Shown here one piece after another: positions 42,386 to 53,729 of a stretch of 64,000 nucleotides of DNA; position 1 is the first letter of the stretch; every line of letters starts with the position of its first letter. The notes beneath the pieces were generated by a model. The model had not been told where the DNA came from, ran no database searches, and saw only the letters and a list, made by a program, of their open reading frames with translations. A program made the translations under genes and the position numbers. Source of the stretch: Artemia franciscana (Eukaryota; Arthropoda; Branchiopoda; Anostraca; Artemiidae); assembly GCF_032884065.1 (NCBI RefSeq), contig NW_027062617.1, positions 1,302,001-1,366,000 on the forward strand, read 5' to 3'.

Positions 42386-44325
42386 CACTTGGTATTAACC
42401 AAGTGACATATAGCAGTCGCCAATTCTGTCGGTCTGTCGGTCTGTCTGTCGGTCTGTCTGTCGGTCCCGGTTTTGCTACTTTAGGCACTTCCAGGTAAGC
42501 TAGGACGATGAAATTTGGCAAGCGGATCAGGGACCGGACCAGATTAAATTAGAAATAGTCGTTTTCCCGATTTGACCATCTGGGGGGGGGAGTGGGGGCC
42601 CGGTTAATTCGCAAAAAATAGAAAAAATGAAGTATTTTTAACTTATCAGCGGGTATTTGGATCTTAATGAAATTTGATGTTTGGAATGATATTGTGTCTT
42701 AGAGCTCTTATTTTTAATCCCGACCGGATCTGATGACATTGGGGGGAGTTGGAGGGGGAAAACCTAAAGTCCCGGTTTTGCTACTTTAGGCACTTCCAGG
42801 TAAGCTAGGACGATGAAATTTGGCAAGCGTATCAGGGACCGGACCAGATTAAATTAGAAATAGTCGTTTTCCCGATTTGACCATCTGGGGGGGAGAAGGG
42901 GCCGGTTAATTCGGAAAAATAGAAAAAATGAAGTATTTTTAACTTATGAGTGGGTGATTGGATCTTAATGAAATTTGATGTTTGGAATGATATTGTGTCT
43001 CAGAGCTCTTATTTTAAATCCCGACTGGGTCTGATGACATTGGGGGGAGTTGGAGGGGGGAAACCTAAAATCTTGGAAAACACTTAGAGTAGAGGGATCG
43101 GGATGAAACTTGATGGGAAAAATAAGCGCAAGTCCCAGATACATGATTGACATAATCGGAACTTATTTGCTCTCTTTGGGGTAGTTGGGAGGGGGGGAGT
43201 AAGTCTTAAAAATTAGAAAAATGAGGTATTTTCAACTTACGAACGGGTGATCGGATCTCAATGAAATTTGATGTTTAGAAGGATATCGTGTCTTAGAGCT
43301 CTTATTTTAAATCCCGACCGGATCTGGTGATGGGGGCGGGGAGTTGGGAGGGGGAAACCTAAAACTTGGAAAACACTTAGAGTGGAGGGATCGGGATGAA
43401 ACATGGTGGGAAAAATAAACACAAGTCCTAGATAGATGATTGACATAAACGGAACGGATCCGCTCTCTTTTGGGTAGTTGGGGGGGGGGGGGGTTAATTC
43501 TGAAAAATTAGAAAAAATGAGGTATTTTTAACTTACGAATGGGTGATTGGATCTCCATGAAATTTGATTTTTAGAAGGATATCGTGGCTCAAAGCTCTTA
43601 TTTTAAATCCTGACCGGATCTGGTGACATTGGGGGAAGTTTGGGGTGGGGAGACCTAAAATGATGGGAAACCCTTAGATTGGAAGGATTGGGATGAAACT
43701 TGGTTGGAAAAATAAGCAAAAGTCTTGCATACGTAATTTACATAATTGGAACGGATCCGCTCAATTGCGGGGGGGGGGGGTAATTCTGAAAAATAAGAAA
43801 AATAACGTATTTTTAACTTACGAAGGAGTGATCGGATCTTCATGAAACTTCATATTTAGAAGGACCTCGTAACTCTGATATCTTATTTTAAATCTCAACC
43901 GGATCAAACGTAATTGGGGGGGGGCAGTTGGGGGGACCGGAAATCTTAGAAAATACTTAAAGCGGTGAGATCAGGATGAAACTGGATGGGAAGAATAGAA
44001 ACCTGTCTAAGATACGTGACTGACATAACTGGACCGGATCTGCTCTCTTTGGTGGAATTGGGAGGGGGGAGGTAATTTTGAAAATTGAGGTATTTGTAAC
44101 TTACGAAAGGGTGACCAGATCTTAATGAAATTTGATATTTAGAAGGATCTTGTGCTATAAAGTTTAACTTTAGGTTCTGACCTTCTCACAAGTGCCAAAT
44201 GAGCTCTTGGCTCTTCCGACCTCGTCCAAATGAGCTCTTGGCTCTTCCGACCTCGTACCATATGAGCTCTCGGCTCTTCCGACCTCGTCACAAGTGCCAT
44301 ATGAGCTCTTAGCTCTTGTTTTTAT
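42386..44325. mobile_element. G-rich element of ~297-bp tandem units with terminal hairpin
   Basis: It opens with a perfect hairpin CACTTGGT-ATTA-ACCAAGTG (42386-42405), then TGTCGG/TCTG short repeats (42426-42470), then about six diverged units of roughly 297 bp. Each unit has AAAAATGA(A/G)GTATTTTTAAC, GGGTGATTGGATCTTAATG, AAATTTGATGTTT, AGAGCTCTTATTTTAAATCC, a GGGGGAGTTGG run, GGATCGGGATGAAAC and CATAA(C/T)(C/T)GGA blocks. It closes with four copies of a ~31-bp repeat (TGAGCTCTTGGCTCTTCCGA) at about 44180-44320. No coding capacity. Terminal hairpin, internal tandem units and short end repeats give it the look of a non-autonomous rolling-circle-type or similar element, but that is speculative. 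Confidence 0.7.
44180..44320. repeat. ~31-bp tandem repeat, four units
   Basis: GAGCTCTTGGCTCTTCCGAC-type units at 44201, 44232, 44264 and 44303. The first and last are flanked by CACAAGTGCCA. Confidence 0.9.
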
Positions 44326-44329
44326 ACCA

Positions 44330-45635
44330 ACGGGAATGTAAAATAATTCAATATGTTTTTGAAGCTCTAGCAATTAATCAATATTACTATGTCGAAGTAG
44401 GCTACCTACTAAACTACTTGAAAGAGTAAGGGAAAACAATCCAAAATGTGGAAGAACAAATTATGGATTTCCACAGTTCCACCGGATCTGCCAAGAGTTC
44501 CTAGCCAACTACAGCATTCCAGTGTTAGAACATCCACCTTCTTCACCAAATCTAGAAGCACTTGACTTATGTCCTCTAGGGTAAAATCTAAAAATAGAGA
44601 CATGATTTCAGTCTGTGGAAGCAGTAGAAGAGAAAGCAACACATGTATTGAAAGAGCTGGCAGAGAAGTGAGTGTGTACTGAAGGTAATAATAAGTAATC
44701 ATATACAAAAAAAAGTTTTTTCTACAACGTTAGTTTCGTTATTTAAAAGCCACGCCTTCGTTTTGGAAGAACTCTTACATCCTGAAAGAGCTCTGTTACT
44801 TACGTATCATACCGCCAACACTCGAGAAGTGAAGTTAGGTTAATCCTAACAAAGAATCCTAAACCTGATGAAAGTACAAAACTTTAAAAACAAATTTTGG
44901 CAATAAGTTTGCACACTAGGGGGTTGGGGGTGATGTTGAGGGTGACCTAACGCCCCCCTAATGTGTAAATATATAGCCTAAAGTAATATAATTCCAAAGT
45001 AATCTGTCACCCGCCCTACGTTTTCCACTGAGCGTAAGCTAATTGTCTAATAATACAGACAGTTAAAAACCGGTTTGTTCTCGAGTTTTAAACATCGTAA
45101 AATTGAGTGTTGGCATTATAATACATAAGTACCAGAGCTCTTTTAGCAATGTTGTTGCCCCTCCATTTTACAATAATATTTGTAGGTATGAATACATAAT
45201 GGGTCAAAGGTAATAGGCTTGAGGTTGCTCTTACAGGACGTCAACTCTTGTTGATAGGGGAGCATTGCACGTAGTGATCAAAATAGCGACAGGATCTCAC
45301 AAAGCCTCTATTCAACTTGAGGTCCCAGGACATTCTTGAAAGAATTATTATATGTTGGTGAATAATAATTACATAAATCATTATATGAAATTAAAACTGT
45401 GATTAGTATTCTATAATATAAAAATTGTGACAGGCAGCATTATGACGACCAAAGACTGAGTTGAAAGAAAGTTAGGTCTTGTCTTATAAATACCCTTTAT
45501 AGCAAAAAAAAAAACAAAAACTAAGTCTTCTACCAATATTTCATCGGAAATTTGCACGACAAAAAAAAATATTATCTAATCTCCAAAAAGACCCTTTATT
45601 ATATTAACCAAAGCAGGCAAAACAATTCACTTGTT
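44330..45635. other. No gene recognised
   Basis: AT-rich. A minus-strand frame of 99 codons (44409-44708) has no recognisable motif. Nothing else seen. Confidence 0.45.
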
Positions 45636-45752
45636 GTCATAGATATGACAGATTATGACAACAAGATTTATTCACAGTTAAATGACAATACTACATATAA
45701 GACCACAATTCACGATTATACTGACTAGTTTGCTAAAAATGTTATAAATGAC

Positions 45753-46560
45753 TTGAAGCAGCTAAAACAGAATGGTAAAATCATCCCAAAATTATGCAAT
45801 AAATTTTTCCCTCGTGGTGATTTCTGTCAAAATTCTTACGTTTTACCAAAACCTATCGTAGCATGTACTAAAGCCCCCACTTCCAATATTGGAAAATGGC
45901 TTTGCACAGCTTTGAAACCTTTATTGTATTCCCAAAGTTCCTACATTAGTAATTCGGCAGATTTAATTGAAAAAAAAAAATAATAACAACGCAAGTATAT
46001 ACGAAAACACTGTAATTAATAGTTTCGACTGTGTTTCCACGAATACAAATGTAGATGTGGCTATAACTGAGCAATTATTCAAAAAAACATAAAAAAATTA
46101 TCACTTAATCGAAAATTAGTGGCAGGAATTGATTGCAAAGTTTTAATGATCCTAGATACAAATTTGCAATAAGTTTTCAATGTATTTTCAATTCTGTGAT
46201 TCCTTTTATCAGTCAATAAAAGGGCTGCCAATGAGAGGACCTAACCTAACCCGGCTACAGGCAAATATTTGTGTCGAAAACTTCGCAAATTGGGCTTTAA
46301 TATATTTTCAAAACATGTCTATTGGGATTGCTACATGAATGACATAATATCAATTTGGAATTATGGAGAAATTGGACTTAGGAGTTTTTTTCTTACATAA
46401 TTTTAATAATTATGACAAAAATTTGCAGTTTATCCTAGAAATTAAAATTGAAAACAAAATACCGTTTTTAGAAGTGTTAATTATTCGTAGTATTGATAAA
46501 CTGAATTTTACTATCTACAGAAAACCAATGCAAAAGAATAGATAGCTTCTTTTGAAATCA
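45753..46560 (+). pseudogene. Penelope-type reverse transcriptase, first copy
   Basis: Open stretches at 45753-45983 and 46363-46545 hold the fingers/palm (VLPKPIVACTKAPTSNIG) and the region following the catalytic box (KIENKIPFLEVLIIRS, FTIYRKPMQKNR). The stretch between is broken by stops. YMNDI stands where YVDD-I is expected, so even the catalytic pair is altered. Confidence 0.8.
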
Positions 46561-46639
46561 AATCACCCCCCACAAGTTAAAAAAGTAGTTGTAACTTCTC
46601 TCATTGATCGTGTCCTGAACATTTACCTTGACTGTATTC

Positions 46640-47340
46640 CCGGAATTCCTATATTAGTAATTCGGCAAATTTAGTTGAAAAACTTAAGAACACAAGTATA
46701 TCAGAAAAGGCAGAGTAGTCAGTAGTTTTGAGGTTGTTCCCCTGTATTTACATATAGATGTGGTTATTCCAGGGTAACTATTAAAAAAAAAATTAAAAAA
46801 AATTCCCTTAATCGAAGATTCAGAGACAGGAACTGATTGCGAAGTTTTAATGACCCTAATTAAAATTTGTAATAAGTTTTCAATGTATTTTCAGTTCCGT
46901 GATTCCTTGTATCAGTAAATAAAAGGCCTACCAATGGAAGCATATCTATCCAGGCTACTGGAGAATATTTATGTCGAGAATCTTGAAAATTGGGCTTCAA
47001 ATTCATATTTTTTAAAACTTACATGTTGTGGTCGCTGCATGGGGTCGCGATGTAATATCACTTTGGAATTGTGGGGAAACTGAACTTAAGAGTTTTTATA
47101 GATCATCTCAAAACTTATGACAGATTTACAGTCTACCTTAAAAATTGAAATTGAAAATAAAATACCGTTTCTAAATGTGTTAATTATTAGTAGTATTGAT
47201 ATGCCGGATTTTACTATCAATATAAAACTAATGCAAAAGAATAAATATTTTCATTTTAAATCAAATCAACCCCACAAGTAAAAAAAAGCAGGTGTAAATT
47301 CTTTCATTGATCGTGCCCTGAACATTTGCTCGGATTTGCA
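46640..47340 (+). pseudogene. Penelope-type reverse transcriptase, duplicated segment
   Basis: Repeats the content of about 45935-46635 with roughly 80-85% identity: TATTAGTAATTCGGCAAATT at 46652 against CATTAGTAATTCGGCAGATT at 45944, and CCGGATTTTACTATC at 47204 against CTGAATTTTACTATC at 46501. The spacing (about 705 bp) is constant, so it is one tandem duplication inside the element. Confidence 0.8.
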
Positions 47341-47980
47341 CATGACAGCAAAAATAAATTTTATCAGAGATATTCTTTTCAGTAACAGATATCCTATTCT
47401 TTTTCTCAATAATAAAATCAGCCGCAGACTAAAAAGACACTCTCGTAAAATCAAAGATATTTCACAATGTAAGGCTCCTGATAGGCCCTCAAACACAATC
47501 TATCTTCCATACATCCCAAACATCACAACAAAATTAAAAAAGTATTGCACAAAAATAATCAATATGTCGTTTTCCCCAATAATTATAAAATCACAAATTT
47601 CTTAAACACTGGTAAAGATAAAATCCCAGTTACTCGTCAAAAAAGGGTTTATCACATACCATGTGACTATGACAATTACTATGTTGGCAGAAGCCATCAG
47701 AGTTTAGAAAAAAGCCTACACCAGCATAAAAAAGGCATAAACGAAGCATTAATTTCTAATAGTTCTAATAATTCCTTTGATTCTGCCTTAGGATTATGAT
47801 TTTTGATAACCCCAGCCACAAAACACTTTTAAAAAATCATCTCTCATTAGTAATGATTAGGGCATAAAACAGGTGGTTAGGGAACCAATGTAAATTAAAG
47901 TCAAAATAAATTGATATATTTATCTATATAAGGACTTGGGAAAAATCATTAAATACTTTATACATAAATTAAATTAAAAC
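47336..47980 (+). pseudogene. Penelope-element linker and GIY-YIG endonuclease
   Basis: Frame 47336-47605 carries AKINFIRDILFSNRYPILF and the basic RRLKRHSRKIKDIS linker. Frame 47545-47799 carries the GIY-YIG domain: RVYHIPCDYDNYYVGRSHQS (VYHI and YYVG correspond to GIY and YIG), then LHQHKKGINEAL. A frame change near 47600 and another near 47800 separate them; DNPSHKTLLKNHLS near 47803-47850 is the usual C-terminal continuation. In Penelope elements this domain nicks target DNA. Confidence 0.85.
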
Positions 47981-48039
47981 GATCTGACGGAACATTTTAG
48001 TAAACCAATAGACAATAGTAGTGAACCTGTTACAAATTA

Positions 48040-48350
48040 AACAAAAAAGCAAGATTTTCTAACTGAAATTAAGGAGCAACATTAACACTCGAAACTTTGT
48101 AAATTCTGTATATGAACGGTTACTCCCTCCTTAATACCTTGCTTTTTACGCTTAATCTATTAGCATTTTTAAAAAGGCTTCCTCTTCCAAATAAACGGCC
48201 TCTGTGTTTCTGTAGCCGTTCTGAAAAATTTGGACAAACAGTCAAACTATAGCGTAAAGAGCAAGGGATTGAGGAGGGGGAAGCCCTTCTTATAGGGAAT
48301 AATTACTGTCCGTTTGGAATTTTAATGTTGCTCCTTGACTTTTCAAAAAT
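48040..48350. repeat. Diverged F1 cassette
   Basis: Left arm AACTGAAATTAAGGAGCAAC and CTTGCTTTTTACGC; right arm AGCGTAAAGAGCAAGGG, TTTAATGTTGCTCCTTGAC. The arms retain pairing but the centre is longer and carries CCTCTTCCAAATAAACGGCC. It sits between the Penelope remnant and the integrase fragment. Confidence 0.7.
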
Positions 48351-48615
48351 ACCTGAACGTTTTTCATAAAAAATTCTTTACCTTAATCTGTTTGTAACTT
48401 TTTAGGTTTTCTATCTTTAAATAAATTCATAAAAGCATTAATAATTTCCTTACCCATTTTATTTTTTGAAGGGATACACCAAACATATTTACTAAAACAA
48501 TCAATCATCGTAAGAATGTAATTAAAATTATTATTTTCCTTTTTATACTGTTGCATATAAACTAAATCGGCTTGCCACTGTTCATCCATACTATGTATAT
48601 AAAAGCGTCTTCTTC
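48350..48615 (-). pseudogene. Retroviral-type integrase core fragment, Polinton/Maverick-like
   Basis: A 68-codon frame (48383-48589) reads MDEQWQADLVYMQQYKKENN, then FNYILTMIDCFSKYVWCIP, then KNKMGKEIINAF and RKPKKLQTD. This matches the first two blocks of the D,D-35-E integrase core (the Asp in QADLV and the Asp in LQTD). The wording WQADLV..DxFSKYxW..P.KNK is typical of integrases of Polinton/Maverick elements and related DNA transposons. Translation continues as a stop followed by GKEFFMKN, so the frame is broken, and the glutamate block is missing because the F1 cassette adjoins. Upstream codons (RRRFYIHS) continue the domain to about 48615. Confidence 0.75.
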
Positions 48616-48619
48616 AATT

Positions 48620-50400
48620 GTTGGAAATCTTCATTTAAAATCGTGTGAATTCATTTGAAAACGGGATAAATTGATGCGGTGATCTTGTTGGGATGTAGAA
48701 CTCGTGCTCACATTGTAAAAAAGTGTAAAAATGAGACCAAACTTTGACTTCCAAGGACCTGTTTTCATGCTGAATGTCGGGATGGAAATAGTTCAAAATA
48801 TTTAATATTATATATTAAAATGATATAAAATGGATCAAAAATGATATAAATTGATGGGGCGATCTAGGTTGTCCAGAATCAACAATTACTGTACTATTAG
48901 CTCTGCTTCTATTGGTTATCAGATAGAACACTTAACAGATACAAGATTTAGAAGGAGCTTTGACATATAACAAAAGAAGATTTGAAATGAACAGAAGAGA
49001 GACAAAATAGTTCGGATAGAATCCAAAAACCTTTTAAAATATGAAAAATATATTAAATGAAGAGAAGAGAGATATAAAAATTAGGATAACACTAAAAAAA
49101 AAAATACTAACCTGGATACACACGACGAGAAACTGCTTTTGCAGAAAGAAATTGAGGGACATAAGGAGTGATGGAGTTTCATAGTGGAACTGATTGATAA
49201 ACAGGAGACCTCTGAGCTGCTGTTAATGATCGTTTGGGTAAAATAAATCTCTGAGAAAAACTACGTGAAGAAGAAGAGTACCTACCTGAGCCTGTCCGTA
49301 AGAAAAACTTCTGCAGAGACGGTGGGTGTACCTATAAAAGCAGAACGCTGACGACTTTTACCCACGATGACTTTTACCCAAAATGATTCAGCAGAGCTAT
49401 TCCATATAAATACGATCCGCCAATACCCAGATTAACAGAAGAAAAAAAAATTGCGTAGTTTCTAGATTTTTTAGTTTTTCTAGATTTAGTTGTGTTGAAA
49501 TTCAGCTTATATTTTTTTTTGCCTAGTCAAAAGCATAACATTTCAATTAGTAGAACAAAATAAGAACAATCACCTTCCTTAAATAAAACCTACCAGGTGT
49601 GTTAGTGTTGCCAATTCATGAAAATAAGGGGAAGGGGAAGGGTATTTTACATTGTTTAAAACAAAGATACAACGAGGAAGGTATTTTGCAAACTTTATGG
49701 GTTAACTCTCCTCGTCCAATTGGTATCCCTGGCAAGTGCAGAGATCGGAGGATCTGACCCTAATTTTGGGTTGCTTATTATAAATGCCATGTGGTTTTAC
49801 AAACGACAAGAATAGAACCCAACCGAATTGAAAATTTCATGTTCTGAGAATAAACTATATATAAAATAAATTTCAAAACTTTTTCCACAAAGCAAGTTTT
49901 TCACATAAAACTAAAGAGCTCCTTTAAGCCAAAATTAAGCAGAAATACAGTCAAATAATCTCCTAAGCGTAAAACTACCCCAAATCACTATCAATGAGTA
50001 AATGAAACTCAAAATGAACAGAAATTACAATGAATAGCACAGACACTCGAAACGAGCAAAAATTAACATGAGTAGGGATGAAAACCCCCATGTCTTCTCA
50101 AGACCAGAACATAATTTCCGATTTACTGAAAAAACAAACGACCGCGGATTGTCAGTTTAATAGACATATGCTGATATTCATTGCTTTAAGTTGTGATCAT
50201 TTTTATTTATGAAAATAAAAAAGTGAAAACATTTAGAACGTAATTTGTTTTCAGTAAAGCGCAAATAATGTTCTGATTTTGAGAAGGCATAGGGGCTATA
50301 AGTACTACTCATGTTAATTTTTGTTCGTTTTGAGTTTGACTTGCCTATTTATTGTAATTTCTGTTCGTTTTCGGTTTCATTTACTTATTGACAGCGATTT
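48620..50400. other. No gene recognised
   Basis: AT-rich. Repeated ATGATATAAA(A/T)TG..GATC phrases near 48820-48870, and a short direct repeat GACGACTTTTACCC(A)/GATGACTTTTACCC at 49351-49380. No coding features. Confidence 0.45.
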
Positions 50401-50409
50401 TGATAGTGA

Positions 50410-50950
50410 CCACCCTTTATATTAAACCCTTACATGCCCCGAGGACATAACTTACAGCCCTTGCCCTAAGGGCTGTTGGGGTTTTTCATCCTCAAAGACA
50501 TAATTTCCAGACCTTTTAATTACGATGAAAAAAATAGCTATCTCAAAATTTTGATCGGACGTGATTGGGGAAATGGTGGGCGTGGGAGGGGGTTGGTTGT
50601 CCTCCGTTTCAACTATTAAAAAGGCACTAGCCCCTTTTAATTTTCAATCGAATGAGCCCTATTCGAAGTTTCTACGTAAAATTTCTATTAGATGCATATC
50701 GGGAAAATACTAGGTGTCAGGGTAGAGAGTCATCCGCCCTCCAATCATTTTGGATGTTATAAAAAGGCATTAGAACTTCTGATTACCAAGCCAATGAGCC
50801 CCGTCCAAAGTTTCTACGAACAACTTTTCTATAGAAAACCATATCTACCACCCGGGCATAACTTACAACCTTTGTCCTGGGGACTGTGAGGGGTTTTCAT
50901 CATAAAAGACATAATCTCCAGACCTTTCAACTACGCTGGACAAAATTTAT
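50410..50950 (+). mobile_element. Diverged F1-like internal segment with local duplication
   Basis: GGGTTTTTCATCCTCAAAGA-type, CATAATTTCCAGACCTTTTAA, CTCAAAATTTTGATCGGACG and TTAAAAAGGCACTAG blocks match F1 internal sequence (compare 5480-5660). A second partial pass begins near 50690 (CATCCGCCCTCCAATC, TAAAAAGGCATTAG, GGGGTTTTCATCATAAAAGA), so about 300 bp is duplicated. Confidence 0.55.
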
Positions 50951-50999
50951 AAACTAAAAAAGTGAAATAAAATTAGTGTTAAAAGGCTTAGAAAAGAAC

Positions 51000-51478
51000 A
51001 TAAAAAGAGGGAGGAAACAAAAGAATCAAACGAATGTAAAACGTGGGCATTTGTACTGAAAATAAAAAGGATAACTAGCGGGTTTTTTTAGTAAAGAAGG
51101 GACAAGGTTTTCCTTCATGCAGGTAAAGCAACAGATGGGGGACACGATAGGAACGGTTTAAGAAACAATACGTGGAAGGCAGTGTCTGGGTGGGAATTGT
51201 CTTTTGGGGAAAATGTTTTCAGTGCGAAAGTTTATAATGAAAGCAGTTGGGAGATCATCAGTAGGTAACTGACGAGACAACACCGGAAGGCTCTGGACGA
51301 TGGAAGCAAGGAACTTGTTAAGATTATTAGGAATAACGTCTGGAGATTCAGGTAGGTTGAACTCAAACTGGTCTAGCCTCCTACCACACAACCTTTTTAC
51401 CTCAGAGTACCAGCTTTTTGATTTATTGGTAAATAGCTCTTCGACCTTATTCTTGTAGTAGGATTAATACGAAGTGCA
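51000..51478 (-). pseudogene. LINE ORF2 linker fragment (minus)
   Basis: Minus-strand translation from about 51470 gives KVEELFTNKSKSWYSEVKRL, then LCGRRLDQFEF, PDVIPNNLNKFLASIVQSLP and IINFRTENIF. This wording (K-x-W-Y-x-x-V-K-x-L, then a Leu/Asn-rich N-x-F-x-S-I block) resembles the region between endonuclease and reverse transcriptase of Jockey/CR1-type ORF2 proteins. The 77-codon frame at 51158-51391 is the best-kept part; the RT expected next is not seen. Confidence 0.5.
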
Positions 51479-51480
51479 GA

Positions 51481-52722
51481 TCCCAACACATATTATGGAA
51501 TAGCTTATCTTATATCCGATAACAAAATTTTGGCAACAATTGCTAACTCTTTTACCAATAACCTTTACGCTTATTTTAGACAGCGCTACTACGCTGCCTA
51601 TGATCAGCAGTCCCAACACATATTATGGAATAGCTTATATACGAAAACAAAATTTTGGCAACAATCGCTTACTCCTTTACCAATAACCTTTACGCTTATT
51701 TTAGACAGCGCTACTGCGCTGCTTATGATCAGGAGTCCCAACACATATTATGGAATAGCTTATCTTATATACGAAAACAAAATTTTGGCAACAATCGCTT
51801 ACTCCTTTACCAATAACTTTTACGCTTATCTTAGACAGCGCTACTGCGCTGCCTATGATCAGGAGTCCCAACACATATTATGGAATAGCTTATCTTATAT
51901 ACTAAAACAAAATTTTAGCAACAATTACTTACTCCTTTACCAATAACCTTTACGCTTATTTTAGACAGCGCTACTGCGCTGCCTATGATCAGGAGTCCCA
52001 ACACATATTATGGAATAGCTTATCTTATATACGAAAACAAAATTTTGGCAACAATCGCTGTACTCCTTTACCAATAACCTTTACGCTTATTTTAGACAGC
52101 GCTACTGCGCTGCCTATGATCAGGAGTCCCAACACATATTATGGAATAGCTTATCTTATATACGAAAACAAAATTTTGGCAACAATCGCTTACTCCTTTA
52201 CCAATAACTTTTACGCTTATCTTAGACAGCGCTACTGCGCTGCCTATGATCAGGAGTCCCAACACATATTATGGAATAGCTTATCTTATATACTAAAACA
52301 AAATTTTGGCAACAATCGCTTACTCCTTTACCAATAATTTTTACGCTTATCTTAGACAGCGCTACTGCGCTGCCTCTGATCAGGAGTCCCAACACATATT
52401 ATGGAATAGATTATCTTATATACGAAAACAAAATTTTGGCAACAATCGCTTACTCCTTTACCAATAACTTTTATGCTTATCTTAGACAGCGCTATTGCGC
52501 TGCCTCTGATCAGGAGTCCCAACACATATTATGGAATAGCTTATCTTATATACGAAAACAAAATTTTGGCAACAAACGCTTACTCCTTTACCAATAACTT
52601 TTACGCTTATCTTAGACAGCGCTACTGCGCTGCCTATGATCAGGAGTCCCAACACATATTATGGAATAGCTTATCTTCATTACGAAAACATAGTTTCGCC
52701 GATAATCGCCTACTCCTTTAAC
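51481..52722. repeat. 130-bp satellite, about ten units
   Basis: Units start with TCCCAACACATATTATGGAA at 51481, 51611, 51736, 51866, 51996, 52127, 52257, 52387, 52517 and 52647. All are 130 bp except one of 125 (missing five bases of CTTAT) and one of 131. Identity is mostly above 95%. Each unit contains a 6-bp hairpin, CAGCGC-TACT-GCGCTG. The last unit decays at its right edge. Because 130 is not a multiple of three and two of three frames cross the junctions without stops, spurious frames of up to 138 codons arise (51530-51946). Confidence 0.95.
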
Positions 52723-53085
52723 GGGTTTGTCAATAAAAACAAAATTAACTGATTAATCGTTAATCAGACATCGTTTTAAATTTGAATCGTCACAGGGTTT
52801 TATGTCTGGTCGTCTGAAGTTTTAATATGGATCTTTACTTTGAAAAACTTTTTTTCCGAAGGTTATTTTTTTAAATTTATTTTTTCCAAGTGTAACTCTG
52901 TCGTTCAAAGAGAAAAAAAAATGGCCAAGTACATTCGGGAATTGGTTTCCCTTTCAAGGGAACACTTCCTCACAATAGACAAACGTTTGGACTCACACAA
53001 TAGACCAAACTTATCGACTCTATGTTCATATGTCTTATTAACTTCATGCAATGAAATTTCGATGAACAATTCAAGCTGGTAAATG
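52723..53085. other. No gene recognised
   Basis: AT-rich spacer between the satellite and the LINE remnant. Contains GATTAATCGTTAATC (near 52751-52765), a short inverted motif, and an 80-codon frame without recognised motifs. Confidence 0.4.
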
Positions 53086-53089
53086 ACTT

Positions 53090-53725
53090 TTCTTTATACT
53101 TAAATATTTAGTATCCAATCAACTTGTAGAGACGCAGTATGAGACATAACCTCAAAACCTCTGTCTTCGATGATTGCCAAGAATATAGGTTGACTCTCAA
53201 CCACACCAAATCGAACATCATCAGGTTTTGTCCCCTAAAGCGTGACCTCGAGTTACCCCTCCCCCCTAGCCTTTTCCATTTGTTTTGTCGTCAAAGATCT
53301 TTAGAGTTGTGTTTTCACCTGATTGCATGTTTACCAAGCATGTTCAGAAGATAGTAAAGGCCGACAACGCATCAGTACAAACTCTTATCGCAATGCGCTG
53401 CAGCGTCAAAACTACCTATCTTACTTGCGTCAGACCGTGACTCGAACACGTTGCGGCGGTTTAGGGTCTATTCGTTTAGAAAACCAGCAACTTATGCGAT
53501 AAAATTGAAGCTATCCAGAAAGGAGCAGCAGCAATCATTACTGGAATAGCAGCAATCATGTCTTTTCGGAGCACGTTGCTTGCCTTACTTCAGCCTCGTC
53601 GCACGTTGCAGCGAATGCCTGAACAACGTTAAAGCTGAAATCAAATCCCGTGAAGAGAAACTAAAACTTGTTCCTCCCTCGTATGGTGGAAGTGTATCAA
53701 AAATCGTATTGATATAATATATATG
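53090..53725 (+). pseudogene. LINE ORF2 C-terminal remnant
   Basis: Frame-changing translation gives FDDCQEYRLTLNHTKSNIIR (about 53169-53228), the thumb region that follows the catalytic box in LINE reverse transcriptases. Then RQNYLSYLRQTVTRTRCGG near 53400-53455, and DKIEAIQKGAAAIITG near 53500-53545, a common C-terminal block of Jockey/R1-type proteins (EAIQKRAAR-I). It ends with KSREEKLKLVPPSYGGS near 53645-53700. The catalytic box itself is not preserved. Confidence 0.6.
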
Positions 53726-53729
53726 AATA

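Larger units (their letters stand above)
45636..48035 (+). mobile_element. Decayed Penelope-like element (RT and GIY-YIG)
   Basis: In order: an N-terminal block (VVIDMTDYDNKIYSQLND near 45637-45690), an RT block with VLPKPIVACTKAPTSNIGKW (about 45840-45900) and SSYISNSADLIEK, a CVSTNTNVDVA block (compare the family's S-L-F-T-N-V-P), a YMNDIISIWNYGE block near 46333-46370 where the family has its catalytic aspartates, NKIPFLEVLIIRS near 46455-46495, then the linker with INFIRDILFSNRYPILFLNN and finally a GIY-YIG endonuclease. A ~705-bp middle segment is present twice. Stops and frameshifts throughout; a dead copy. Confidence 0.85.

Noticed and set aside
51530-51946. 138-codon frame with internal repeats
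   Set aside because: It runs across 130-bp satellite units in alternating frames, so the protein changes frame per unit; not a gene.
51481-52722. CRISPR-like array
   Set aside because: Units are contiguous with no unique spacers, unit length is 130 bp, and the genome is animal.
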